Assembly: GCA_950097015.1 (NCBI GenBank) | Contig: CATNEN010000038.1 | Coordinates: 5,625,001-5,689,000 of the forward strand | Reading direction: 5' to 3' | Origin: Macrostomum hystrix | Lineage: Eukaryota; Platyhelminthes; Macrostomidae | DNA: 64,000 bases | In this document: positions 21,412 through 32,404 of the stretch, piece by piece | Numbering within the stretch: the stretch's first letter is position 1 | How the letters are laid out: each line of letters begins with the position of its first letter | Notes under the pieces: model-generated | What the model was told of the DNA's origin: nothing | Database searches by the model: none | Seen by the model: the letters and a program-made list of their open reading frames with translations, nothing else | Position numbers and translations under genes: made by a program

Positions 21412-24400
21412 ATGGGTGGATCGATGAGCACACTGTCTAACAATCGCAGCAATTCGTATTGCCCGAAGGATAGCGCCTGCGGCTCCAATGATGTGTTGAA
21501 ATCGTCTGCAGACGTAAGTGTGTTGCATTGCCTAATTATTCAAGTCTGTTCACTGTTCTCCTTGCTTAGTTTCGCTAGTATCGTCGTTAGGATACCGTCT
21601 TCAATTTTACCTAGCTAATAAAATCAAAATGTTTACTACGGCCTAGATCTTATCTTACAATTACAATTGCTACTCAGGTTGTGTAAGCTCCTTTTAGTTG
21701 AAACAGTAAATAGTATTTTCTAAACACTAAACTTTCGAAATGTATTAAAGCAGCCATTCGTATGACTCATAATTTAAGACCGCTGGTAGTTTACAATGAG
21801 ATAAGATAAAGACTAGCAGACAAAAAACATTAAGAGCTTTAGTCTAGACTTTATATTTGGTTATATACTCGTACTTACAGCTACTGATAACAGCGAAACA
21901 AGTTAGAAAAAAATTCACGAAAGAAGGACAGGAAGAGGAAGAGAAGGAGAGTGACAAGAGGGGCAGAGGGAGAGTGACAAGGGGCAGAGGGAGTGACAAC
22001 AAGAGTGACAAGTGGTAGAGGGAGAGTGACAACAAGAGGGGCCGAGGGAGAGTGACAAGAAGAGGGGCAGAGGGAGAGTGACAACAAGAGTGACAAGTGG
22101 AAGAGGGAGTGACAACAAGAGTGACAAGTGGAAGAGGGAGTGACAACAAGAGTGACAAGTGGAAGAGGGAGTGACAACAATAGTGACAAGTGGCAGAGGG
22201 CGAATGACAACAAGAGGGGCAGAGAGAAGTTCGCGATGGTGGAGACTGACAAGGGACAAAACATAAAGCCCCTACTTTTGGCTATAACCAAGTCAAGTGC
22301 GGTTACAATCGCTGTGTTCTCCAGCAGGCGGACATCAGCGTGAATCCGCAGGCGGTCACGGACTCCGGCAAGCCGCAGTGCCCGTTCGCGGATGCCCGAA
22401 TTGCATTCGACCTGTTTGTGAGCGGTTGCAAGGCTGCCGGCGATGCGGGAGCTTGCCTCGGCACGCGACAGACGGCGCAGGCGCCCTATGTCTACAGTTC
22501 CTATGCTGAGGTGAGCCGCTGCTGCTGATTTAACCACATTTTGTTCTGTCGCTTCTTTGCGACCCCCTTCGGGACTTGTAATTGTATTTAGAACCTGTTG
22601 TTTTAAACATGATAACAGCTTCCATCAAACTTTTATGACTATCCACTTTGCTCACCCATTTCTGTTTTCACTAGCCTCTCCTACTCCTTTCCTCCCCTAT
22701 CTTCCCGCTCCTCCTCTCTCTCTTCCTCCTCTCCCCTCTTCCCTCTCCTCTCTTCCCACTCCTCTCTTCCCTCTCCTCTCTTCCCTCTCCTATCTTCACT
22801 TTGCTCCCCTCTCCTTTCCTTTGCGCTCCTATCCTCTCCTTTCCTCTCCTTTCCTCTCCTTTCCTTTCCTCTCCTTTCCTCTCCTTTCCTCTCCTTTCCT
22901 TTCCTTTGCTCTCCTCTCCTTTCCTCTCCTTTGCTCTCCTCTCCTTTCCTCTCCTCTCCTATCCTCTCCTATCCTCTCCTTTCCTCTCCTTTCCTTTCCT
23001 CTCCTTTCCTCTCCTTTCCTCTCCTCTCCTTTCCTCTCCTATCCTCTCCTTTCCTCTCCTTTCCTCTCCTCTCCTTTCCTCTCCTTTCCTCTCCTTTCCT
23101 CTCCTATCCTCTCCTTTCCTCTCCTATCCTCTCCTTTCCTCTCCTTTCCTCTCCTATCCTCTCCTTTCCTCTCCTCTCCTTTCCTCTCCTTTCCTCTCCT
23201 TTCCTCTCCTATCCTCTCCTTTCCTCTCCTATCCTCTCCTTTCCTCTCCTTTCCTCTCCTATCCTCTCCTTTCCTCTCCTCTCCTTTCCTCTCCTTTCCT
23301 CTCCTTTCCTCTCCTATCCTCTCCTTTCCTCTCCTTTCCTCTCCTATCCTCTCCTTTCCTCTCCTTTCCTCTCCTTTCCTCTCCTTTCCTCTCCTCTCCT
23401 TTCCTCTCCTTTCCTCTCCTTTCCTCTCCTTTCCTCTCCTTTCCTCTCCTTTCCTCTCCTTTCCTCTCCTATCCTCTCCTTTCCTCTCCTTTCCTCTCCT
23501 ATCCTTTCCTCTCCTATCCTCTCCTTTCCTCTCCTATCCTCTCCTTTCCTCTCCTTTCCTCTCCTATCCTCTCCTTTCCTCTCCTATCCTCTCCTTTCCT
23601 CTCCTTTCGACCTCTCCTTTCCTTTCCTTTGCTCTCCTCTCCTTTCCTCTCCTCTTCTTAAATAAAAATACAGTCCATCAAACAAACTGGTAAGATAATT
23701 CGCAAGCTGGGCTAATTGATAAATAGCTAGAAATATTATAGCCAGATGCTCGTTAGTTCTGTCAATCACAATCCATCTGGAAGGTCGCCATGTTTTTTTT
23801 CACCAGACCCTCAGCGAGGTTCGTGCCCTGTCCACCTACCTGAAATCATCGCTTGGCCTGGCCAAGGGCGACTTCGTTGGCACCCTGTCCGGTAACTGCG
23901 CCAGCCTGGTGGTGTTGGAGCTGGCCTGCTACTCATTGGGCCTGGTCATTGTGCCGCTGTACGACACGTTGGGCCGGGAGGCCTGTGGCCACATTTTGCA
24001 GGTTTGCTGGCATTGCGGCAATTCCAAATCCTCTAACCCGTTCCCAAATCCTTCAATCCAAACCCAAGTACCCAAATTTTGGTCTCGAATCCTCCTAATC
24101 CAGCTCGAAGCCTTTTTATTGAATTCGAAGTCCTATTCTAATACAATAATGATAATTGCAGGAGGGCTGTGAGCAATGGCACATCATAATGTAGTGACAG
24201 TAGACCCGCAACCAGCGAGGAGGCGATTCTGCCCATTTATCTAAAGCACACACGCACACAGGTGTGTACATATTCCCTGACTTTCTCATCGCCAGGCAGT
24301 GTGCACTTCACTGTGCCTTGGAGGTTGGCCCTCAACGGCTTGAATTTGCACGACAACCCCTCAAAGCATTCTCACTCCGGCTGCGCGCTAAATCCCTAAA

Positions 24401-24706
24401 TGAATGTGGCCTCGCCGCGAAATCGAGTTCAGGGATATTGCCTCTCAGCGAGAGGCAAACGCCTAACTGCTCTGCCAATCACCCGCTTTTGAAATCCGAA
24501 ATCCAAAATAGCTTAATTTACTCCCCAATCCAGGAAACCAGTCTCAGTGTGGTTTTCTGTCGCTCCAGCAAACAGGCTGCCACGGTTGCTGAGTTGGCCG
24601 CTGAGCAGGGCTCCGCCGACCGCATGCGCCTGATTTTGGCCGAGCCGACAGACGATAATATTGGCGAGAGCTATGCTAGTGCGGTTGCTAAGGGCCGAGA
24701 ACTGCT

Positions 24707-24740
<34 letters not shown>

Positions 24741-27700
24741 CTAAGCGGTGATGATAGCGATACACCTGAGCCAACTGACCTAGCCGTGATCTGCTACACC
24801 AGTGGAACAACGGGTCAGTTTTAAACACCTCGTGTGACACTTCGATGAACGTCCGCGTGGATTTTTTAATCGGGCTAATTGACTTAATAATTCCCTAGTC
24901 CACGTCAATAAAAAGAATTTATTTCATTTTCTGTTATTTACTTTTTCTGTACCCAGGCCGACCCAAGGGAGTCATGCTGACCAATCAGAATCTTGTTAAT
25001 GGTGTGCTTCTGGTCACTGACACCATTCAAGAAGACATCTACAAGGTGAGGTTCCAGTGGTCTACTGTCACCAATGTCAGTGTTCCACTCTACTGTCACT
25101 GTACAATCACACAACTGTCACTGTACAATCACACAACTGTCACTGTACAATCACTCAACTGTCACTGTACAATCACACAACTGTCACTGTACAATCACTC
25201 AACTGTCACTGTACAATCACTCAACTGTCACTGTACAATCACTCAACTGTCACTGTACAATCACTCAACTGTCACTGTACAATCACTCAACTGTCACTGT
25301 ACAATCACTCAACTGTCACTGTACAATCACTCAACTGTCACTGTACTCTAGCTTCACTCTGCCATCACTCTAGCTTCACTCTGCCATCAACCTAGCTTCA
25401 CTCTGCCATCAACCTAGCTTCACTCTGCCATCACTCTAGCTTCACTCTGCCATCACCCTAGCTTCACTCTGCCATCACCCTAGCTTCACTCTGCCATCAC
25501 CCTAGCTTCACTCTGCCATCACCCTAGCTTCACTCTGCCATCACCCTAGCTTCACTCTGCCATCACTCTAGCTTCACTCTGCCATCACCCTAGCTTCACT
25601 CTGCCATCACCCTAGCTTCACTCTGCCATCACCCTAGCTTCACTCTGCCATCACCCTAGCTTCACTCTGTCATCACCCTAGCTTCACCCTGCCATCACTC
25701 TAGCTTCACTCTGTCATCGCCCTAGCTTCACTCTGCCATCACCCTAGCTTCACTCTGCCATCGCCCTAGCTTCACTCTGCCATCGCCCTAGCTTCACTCT
25801 GCCATCGCCCTAGCTTCACTCTGCCTCCTACACTTGCAGAATCCTGTGGTGCTGAACAGCTCGGATTCTTACTTCAGCTACCTGCCCATGGCGCACATCC
25901 TTGAACGCATGTGCCAGCTGTTCGCATTCGCTCACGGCCTCTCTATCGGCTTTTTTCGCGGCGATCGTGCCGGCCTGATGGACGACTTGCGCGAGTGTCG
26001 GCCTACCTTCTTGTCCACGGTGCCCAAGGTGCGTCCGACTGATTCCATTGCTAGTTTTCTTGTTCAATGGTAAATAATTATTTAGCCAGGTGCATTGAAG
26101 ATATGAAAAAATACGTGATTTAATCAAGATCCGTTGGGTAAGCTTAGAACAAATTATTAGTTTCATAGTAATAAGACAGACTGGTAGCTTAAGTAGATAG
26201 ACAGCTTGGTTAAGTAGGCAAACTGCTTTAGTAGACAAACAGGTAGGTTAAGTGACAGACAAGTACTCGTAGGTTAAGTAGACACACGCAGGCAGATTAA
26301 GTAGATAGACAGGTACTTCGAGTAGACAGGTAGGGTAATTTACCATACTGGTAGATTACAGAGAAGACAGAAAGACAAGTATCCAGATAGGTTTGTTAAG
26401 TAGACCGACAGCTAGGTCAATTAGAAAGACGGGTAGTTCAGCTAGACAGAGAGGTATGTTAGGTGGACAGACAGGTAAGGTCAGGTAGACAGACAGCTCA
26501 GATATACAGAAATGTAGGTCAGGTAGACAGACCGGCAGGTCAGATAGACACACAGGTAGGTCTGGTAGAGAGACAGTAGGTCAGGTAGACAGATAGGTAG
26601 GTCAGGTAGACAGACCGGCAGGTCAGATAGACACACAGGTAGGTCTGGTAGAGAGACAGTAGGTCAGGTAGACAGATAGTTAGGTCAGGTAGGCTGACTG
26701 TTAGGTCAGGCAGATAGACAGTTAGGTCAAGTAGACAGACAGGTATATCAGGTAGACACAGGTGCAGTTCAGTTAGACACATGTAGGTCAGACAGCTCAT
26801 AGCATTCAAACCGGCCGTCACGCAGGTGCTCAGCCGCATCCGTGAGCGAGCCCTGACGGCGGTGTCCGGCAGCCGGCTGAAGTCGGCCATCCTGAACACG
26901 GCCCTGAACCGCAAGAGTCGACGGCTGTCCAGCATGCACTTGGAGCGGAACAGCCTCTGGGATCGGCTAGTGTTTCGCCGAGTGCAGGATGGCCTCGGTG
27001 GCCGCGTTCGCTTCGTGGCAGTCGGCGGTGCGCCCATCTCGGCTGACACTCTGCAGTTTGTCAAGGCCGCTCTGGGCTGCCCCATCGTGCAGGTGAGCGA
27101 AAGGTTCTGACTGCTTTCTAGAACCACTCTACTGTCACTCTACTGTCACACAGTTGTCACTCTACTGTCACACAGTTGTCAGTCCACTGCCACACAGTTG
27201 TCACTCTACTGTCACACAGTTGTCACACGATTTTCACTCTTTGATCGCTCTCGCTATCATCCGGCCGTCACTCCACCGTCACCGCCGCCACCGCCAGGGC
27301 TTCGGCCAGACGGAGACCTGCGGCCTCGGCCTCTGCCAGCGTCCTGGCGATCCGGCCAGCAACCACACCGGCTGGGCAATGCGCGGAGTCGAAGTCCGCC
27401 TGGCCGACGCGCCCGAAGCCGACTGTCCTAATGCGGCAGCCGAGGGTCGCGGCGAGCTGTGCATTCGCGGCCCGACCTGCTTCGCCGGTTACTACAAGCA
27501 GCCCGACCGCACAGCCGAGGCTCTGGACTCTGACGGCTGGGTTCACACCGGGGACATTGCCCAGCTGCTGCCTGGTGGCGCCTATCGCATTGTGGACCGG
27601 GTCAAGCACCTGTTCAAACTGGCTCAGGGAGAGTACATCGCTCCGGAGAAGATCGAGCTGGCCTACTGCCTCTACCCGGCTGTTGACCAGGTCTTTGTCG

Positions 27701-28509
27701 ACGGCCGCAGCGAGCGCTCCTGCCTTCTGGGCATTGTGGTGCCGACGCTGGACGCAGCCAAGGCTTGGCTGGCCAAGAATCCGACGGACATTGCGGCTGG
27801 AGGATCTGCCAGCACGCTGTCGGCGAAGGATGCGATGCAGGCCGCCTGCGGTAGCACCGGATTTAAAGCTCACCTGCTGGCAGAACTGCAGCTGCTTGGC
27901 AGACAGAAGGGACTGCAGAGCTTCGAACAGGTAGCTAGCGATTTTTCATCTGGGATGTCTTATTTATAATTGCGATTTTTAATTTATAATTGGGATTACT
28001 CATTTATAATCAAGATTTAATATTTACAATTGGGATTATAGATTTTTTATTAGCATTTATTACTTTTAATTGGGATTTTATTGTTTATAATTATGATTTC
28101 CTAATCATAGTTGTTGGGACTTGTTATTCCTGATTAAAACTACTTTTTCGCCATTTTTATTTCCAACTAGGATTTGAAATGCCGCATCAGCTCAGTATTG
28201 GGAATCCCTTATAGCAAAATTTCTTAGATAGGATTTCCATTATTTCTAATGTTCGTATTTTAAATAGGGATTTCAAGTTTAGTTCTATTGAGGATCAATA
28301 TTCCTTATCTAGGATTAGGATCAAAGCCAGATTAGGAATTCACTTTGCTATTTCGTTGAACTCCGCAGGTGAAGACCATCCAGCTGCACCCGGAGCCGTT
28401 CAGCGCCGAGAACGACCTGATGACGCCGACACTGAAGCTGAAGCGGCCGCAGTTGCGCAAGAAATTCGCCGAAGCCTTCGACGCGATGTACGCCGAAGTT
28501 GAGCCCTGA
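21412..28509 (+). CDS. ACSL: Long-chain acyl-CoA synthetase, ACSL1/5/6 clade
   Basis: Nine exons: 21412-21513, 22328-22510, 23807-24001, 24534-24813, 24957-25045, 25840-26028, 26826-27092, 27298-27930 and 28369-28509. They total 2079 nt, 692 residues, the usual family length. The enzyme activates fatty acids with ATP and CoA through an acyl-adenylate. Seen are VPLYDTLG, the P-loop motif YTSGTTG-RPKG split across exons 4/5 (about 248-258), FSYLPMAHILER, the family motif GFGQTET (436-442), DGWVHTGD (about 514-521) and FKLAQGEYIAPEKIE, which marks the ACSL1/5/6 clade rather than ACSL3/4. The usual N-terminal transmembrane anchor is absent. The protein starts MGGSMSTL, in a good context (AACCATGG), and fits an N-myristoylation signal. 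A poly-Gln run sits just before the P-loop. Exon 2 could begin three bases earlier. The exon 3 donor (GTTTGC) is weak. Confidence 0.92.
21915..22215. repeat. Purine-rich repeat in ACSL intron 1
   Basis: Tandem variants of GAGTGACAACAAGAGTGACA mixed with GGGGCAGAGGGAGAGTGACA, about 300 bp of nearly pure purine on the plus strand. It ends about 100 bp before the exon 2 acceptor. Confidence 0.88.
22690..23652. repeat. Homopyrimidine CTCCTTTCCT array in ACSL intron 2
   Basis: About 960 bp of uninterrupted pyrimidine-rich repeat based on CTCCTTTCCT, with occasional CTCCTATCCT. The adenine in that variant is almost the only purine. It fills intron 2. Long open frames across it (Leu/Ser/Pro/Phe only) are compositional. 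Confidence 0.97.
24180..24485 (-). mobile_element. SINE family 1, copy 4
   Basis: Minus-strand family 1 SINE in ACSL intron 3, about 50 bp before the exon 4 acceptor. The body is recognisable (CCAGCGAGGAGGCGATTCTG and CTTGGAGGTTGGCCCTCAA) and the tRNA-like head is diverged. Confidence 0.83.
25085..25345. repeat. 22-bp minisatellite, first array of ACSL intron 5
   Basis: About twelve copies of a 22-bp unit with core CACTCAACTGTCACTGTACA. It directly abuts a different 22-bp array. Confidence 0.95.
25345..25826. repeat. 22-bp minisatellite, second array of ACSL intron 5
   Basis: About 21 copies of a 22-bp unit with core CTCTGCCATCACCCTAGCTT. The unit length equals that of the preceding array although the sequence is unrelated. 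It ends 13 bp before the exon 6 acceptor. Confidence 0.95.
26200..26790. repeat. Degenerate repeat in ACSL intron 6
   Basis: Imperfect tandem copies around GGTCAGGTAGACAGACAGGT, with internal duplication of a block of about 76 bp (compare 26520-26600 with 26605-26680). Confidence 0.85.
27125..27245. repeat. Short repeat in ACSL intron 7
   Basis: About five copies of a unit with CACACAGTTGTCACTCTACT. The core is related to the first array in intron 5 (AACTGTCACTGTAC). Confidence 0.85.
27940..28150. repeat. Degenerate AT-rich repeat in ACSL intron 8
   Basis: Loose tandem variants of TTTATAATTGGGATT. They are weakly conserved and form most of the first half of intron 8. Confidence 0.6.
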
Positions 28510-28572
28510 GTGTGCTCAAATGAGCTCAACTTATCAACTTGGTTTAGGATGACTGTTGCTGTAGCTGTACTC

Positions 28573-29365
28573 TGGAATGGCAGTTTTTTAGCATTTTTAA
28601 CAGTTAAAAAGCCACGAGGGATATTTCAAATACCCGCTGCCTACTTCACGATAGCCTTCCGACGTCAGCATCTTCGAGTTATTCAGCGATTCTTGGCGAA
28701 GGCCCTGGTGACAAGGACAACTGACATTGCTCGGTCTATTGCGAATCCATATTGGTTAATCAATAATAATAATAATAATTGATTACACCATGCCCCAATT
28801 GGGCCAGATGTGCAGCCGACAGCACAGCCGCAGCTATTGCGCGGCGCATCTGAAGGCTGCCTACGGCTGTTCAGTCCATGGACTGGGGGACGCCACACCC
28901 ACCCTCAATTATCCCAGCTGATGCTGGTACCCATTTAACAGCTGGGTGAACTGAAGCAATGCAGAGTCAAGTGTCTTGCTAAACAACACAAATTGTTTCA
29001 GTGGAGTCGGGAATCGAACCCCCGACCTTCAAGTCGTGAGTCCGACGCCCTAACCACTAGGCTACAACCTCTTTGGTTCAATAATAAAACTATTAACTAT
29101 GATTTTTGCAACCAGACAATCCGACGGCGACGAGAATCGTTGAATATCTCGGCGATGCCGATGTGCTTTGATTCTGGAAGTTGTTTCATCGGATAGAGCG
29201 GAATATTTTAGTCCATGTTCTGCACTTTCATGGCATGGCGATGGGTTGAATATTTTAAGAGATAAAAAATGAAAAATGTGGGTATTTGAGATACCTCCGT
29301 GGTAACCAAGACAAATTTACAGTTTTGTTAATCTTGCAGAAAAAACTGCCATTGAATTCCCCACA
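28573..29365. mobile_element. MITE with CACG...CAAATACCC ends, copy 2, carrying a SINE
   Basis: The left arm contains GGCAGTTTTTTAGC and then CCACGAGGGATATTTCAAAT. The right arm mirrors both (GAGATACCTCCGTGG, then AAAAAACTGCCATT). The arms are therefore 60-90 bp inverted repeats around a core that contains a complete minus-strand SINE 2. It lies in the 3' flank of ACSL. The arms resemble copy 1 at 12600-12813. Confidence 0.65.
28763..29071 (-). mobile_element. SINE family 2, copy 2 (best copy)
   Basis: Minus-strand tRNA-derived SINE with perfect pol III boxes on the reverse strand, A TAGCCTAGTGG and B GGTTCGATTCC. It ends in a short (ATT)n tail at about 28763-28780. It is nested inside the MITE at 28573-29365. 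Confidence 0.9.
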
Positions 29366-29534
29366 TCAAAGCCATCATTAGTTAGTCTGTCATCTGTTTG
29401 CTAACCGGTTTTGTTTCTAAGTTTGCTTGTACTATTTTTGTGCCCTATTTATCGGACATTGCCGAGGCCCTGATTGAGCATTTATGATCAATTCGCGTTT
29501 GTAGAAGTCCTTGATCCTTAATCCAGGTTGAGTC

Positions 29535-29680
29535 CACTGAGGGTTTTCTACCATAGACTAGGACTTCCTACTTCCATAGCTGTTCAGTTTCTACCATAGA
29601 CTAGGACTTCCTACTTCCATAGCTGTTCAGTTTCTACCATAGATTAGGACTTCCTGCTTCCATAGCTGTTCAGTTTCTCT
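29535..29680. repeat. About 43-bp direct repeat, three copies
   Basis: Three near-identical tandem copies containing CTACCATAGACTAGGACTTC and CCATAGCTGTTCAGTTT. No coding potential is seen. Confidence 0.9.
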
Positions 29681-29879
29681 GAAACACTCGAGGCTCGAGT
29701 TATGCCCGCTTGTTATTCTGAACAACAATAACATTAAATTAATAATTTAACAATGCTGCAATATTTTGGATTTATTCAGTCGAACAGAAGCTTGCCAATA
29801 TTGCAATATTGACTTTCGTCGATAAACGGTTGAACAACTGCACCGACTTTAGGTCGACTTTCTTCACTTTATTTAATTT

Positions 29880-30670
29880 CCTCTGCATAATCTCCAGCCT
29901 ACCACCCTGCCTACCCTGTCTACCTTGCCTACCATGCCTACCATGTTTACCCTGCCCACCTTACCTTTCCTGTCTACCTCGCCCACCCTGCCTACCCTGC
30001 CCACCTTACCTTCCCTGTCTACCCTGCCCACCTTGGCCACCCTGGCTACCCTGCCTACCCTTTCTACCCTTGTCCACCCTGTCTACCTTGCCCATCCTGT
30101 CCACATCGCCCACCTTGCCTACCCTGCCTACCCTGCCCACCTTACCTTCCCTGTCTACCTTGCCCACCCTGCCTACCCTACCTACCCTGTCTACCCTGCC
30201 CACCTTCCCACCTTACCTACCCTGCCTACCCTTTCTACTTTGCCCACCCTGTCTACCTTGCCCACCCTGCCTACCCTGCCTACCCTTTCTACCTTGCCCA
30301 CCCTGTCTACCTTGCCCACCTTGCCCACCCTTGCCCACCAAGGTGCCCACCTTACCTTCCCTGTCTACCTTGCCCACCCTGCCTACCCTTACCTACACTG
30401 TCTGCCTTACCCACCCTGTCTACCTTGCCCACCCTGCCTACCCTGCCTACCCTTTCTACCTTGCCCACCCTGTCTACCTTGCCCACCTTGCCCACCCTTG
30501 CCCACCAAGGTGCCCACCTTACCTTCCCTGTCTACCTTGCCCACCCTGCCTACCCTTACCTACACTGTCTGCCTTACCCACCCTGTCTACCTTGCCCACT
30601 CTGTCTACCTTGCCCACCTTACCTACCCTGTCTACCTTGTCTTCCTTGCTCACCATATCTACCCCGCCTA
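29880..30670. repeat. Pyrimidine-rich CTACCCTGCCCACC array
   Basis: About 780 bp of irregular tandem copies of CTACCCTGCCCACC-like units, with a block of about 167 bp present twice (around 30341 and 30508). Pro/Leu/Thr/Tyr-rich open frames across it are compositional. The surrounding 29300-31100 holds no other recognised feature. Confidence 0.93.
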
Positions 30671-31100
30671 CCCTGATTTCCATGCCTATTTCCGTTTCCA
30701 TATCCATGCCAGAAGTCCCGCTAGCAACACAAGGGCTACTAAAGTAACATTTATATTTTTTAGTTGTCCTTGTATCTACACTACGCACTTTTCACTATAA
30801 ATTAGTATTACTACATTAGGTTACGCATACATTTAGCTACTCCAAATAACCTATATTTCTAGATTGATTATCGCTCAAATCTTGTCATTACTTATTCATA
30901 TCGTCTCCACAATGCGCACCTGAAAACTAGACTCTAAACAGTTAATATTTCATGCAATCTGTGGCCAGGGCTCTGCCTAATGTAGCGATAAATAATGCCC
31001 TGGATTGACTTAAACCATCAGCTGACGATGGTTGCCTTGACGACAAGCATGCGGCTTGTATGCCCAGCTATTATATGCAGTACCGATTCCTAATTCGTAG

Positions 31101-31108
31101 TATATAAA
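31101..31108 (+). promoter_or_regulatory. Possible TATA box
   Basis: TATATAAA lies 58 bp before the ATG at 31159, spacing that would allow a start site near 31130 and a short 5' UTR. The alternative reading of the same stretch is intron end (acceptor TTTGCAG at 31126-31132). Confidence 0.35.
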
Positions 31109-31158
31109 GTAAGTGGGCGCTTGGCTTTGCAGTGGAAGCCAGCAGCAAATGCCCCATC

Positions 31159-31965
31159 ATGCAGCCGGAGCACAGCTCGCATGACGGCGAACAACTGCGA
31201 AACCAGCTGCTCTACCGAAGCCTTCAGCGCCACCTGCGGCTACAGGGACACGGAAGCAGGCGACCGCGGCCCCAGCGTGCATGTACACTGCCGCATCATC
31301 GCCAGCTCCGTCGAGTGCAGGAGCTGCCAGAACTACAGCAACAGCAGCAGCAGCAGCAGCAGCTGTCCCATCTGAGCCCAACTTGGGAACAAATCGATGG
31401 CTCGGCGGGTCATCTGCAGCCATCGAAACCCGACGATGGCGACGAAGGCGGCAGCGTCCTGTGGCAGCGATTCAGCAGGGCTTTCAGGCGGGCCCTAATT
31501 GAGACTCGCCTGCAGGCCAAGCGTCGGGAGGCAGCGGCCGCAGCGACGGTCACTCGTCTGCCAGCTGGAGATGCGACCGGAACACAGAACATGGCTGGCA
31601 GCAACAGCGCCGAGAATAGTCGGCAGCAGCAGCGCCTGCCACGGTATCAGCAGCTTCGTGCTCGCCGGCATTGGCAGCTTGTGAGGCAGAACCTTGGCCG
31701 ATTGTTGCAGCAGAAGCAGAAGCAGCAGCAGCAGCAGCAACGGCAGCAACAGCAGCAGCAGCAGCGGCAGCATTCAACTGCCTGGGACCTCTTCGCCCGC
31801 ACTGGGCCGCGCGCTCGTCAGGAGCTCTACGCCCGCTACAATACCCTGGCCGGCGGTGCCACAGCCTCGGCGTTCATGTCGGACCTGCCGCGCATTCCCG
31901 ACCACCTGATGGCGGCCGCGGGCCTGCCGGCGCTGCCGACGTCGCGTCGAGTTAAGCGGCGATGA
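31159..31965 (+). CDS. Gln-rich basic protein, unknown function
   Basis: An open frame of 268 residues from the ATG at 31159 to a TGA at 31963-31965. The protein has two CAG/CAA-coded poly-Gln tracts, an Arg-rich middle (WQRFSRAFRRALIETRLQAK), and a compositionally normal C-terminal part (AWDLFARTGPRARQELYARY) ending in a basic cluster, SRRVKRR. No domain is recognised. It may be a single-exon gene under the TATA-like motif, or the last exon of a spliced gene, since a good acceptor precedes it at 31126-31132 and the frame stays open to that point. An overlapping frame (31133-31375) is cysteine-rich and cannot be excluded. Coding is plausible because the frame outlives its repeats by more than 60 codons. 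Confidence 0.45.
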   Translation: MQPEHSSHDGEQLRNQLLYRSLQRHLRLQGHGSRRPRPQRACTLPHHRQLRRVQELPELQQQQQQQQQLSHLSPTWEQIDGSAGHLQPSKPDDGDEGGSVLWQRFSRAFRRALIETRLQAKRREAAAAATVTRLPAGDATGTQNMAGSNSAENSRQQQRLPRYQQLRARRHWQLVRQNLGRLLQQKQKQQQQQQRQQQQQQQRQHSTAWDLFARTGPRARQELYARYNTLAGGATASAFMSDLPRIPDHLMAAAGLPALPTSRRVKRR

Positions 31966-32146
31966 ATCAGCAAAGCGCCCAGAACTTCAAAGAAAACTTT
32001 CGTTTCTTGAGCATGAGCACGTGCACTTTAATGTTAGGATGGTACTCCTATTTTAGTAACTACATATCTGGAAAATGCATGAAAAATAAATACTGGATAT
32101 TTTCACGGCGTAAGACTGGCGTAGCCAGGATTTTTTCAAGGGGGCG

Positions 32147-32345
32147 CGAATACTAGGTGGCACCACTACTAGGGGGCACCACTACTAGGTGGCACCACTA
32201 CTAGTGGGCACCACTACTAGCGGGCGCTACTACTAGGGGGCACCACTACTAGCGGGCGCTACTACTAGGGGGCACCACTACTAGGGGGCGCTACTACTAG
32301 GGGGCACCACTACTGGGGGGCACCGCAAGTAGAGGGCACCACTGC
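32147..32345. repeat. 16-17-bp minisatellite
   Basis: About twelve copies of GGGGGCACCACTACTA, with GGCGCTACTACTA variants, shortly downstream of the Gln-rich ORF. Confidence 0.92.
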
Positions 32346-32404
32346 TGGTCACCAATATTGGCAAGTGGTTGTAGTTGTGGTTGCAGCCGTAACAATTTGT
32401 CTTT

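Noticed and set aside
22557..23693. Leu/Ser/Pro/Phe open frames in three phases
   Set aside because: They come from the homopyrimidine CTCCTTTCCT intron array, flanked by clear ACSL exons in another register.
29809..30800. Pro/Leu/Thr/Tyr-rich ORFs
   Set aside because: Compositional products of the pyrimidine-rich tandem repeat; overlapping frames all stay open.
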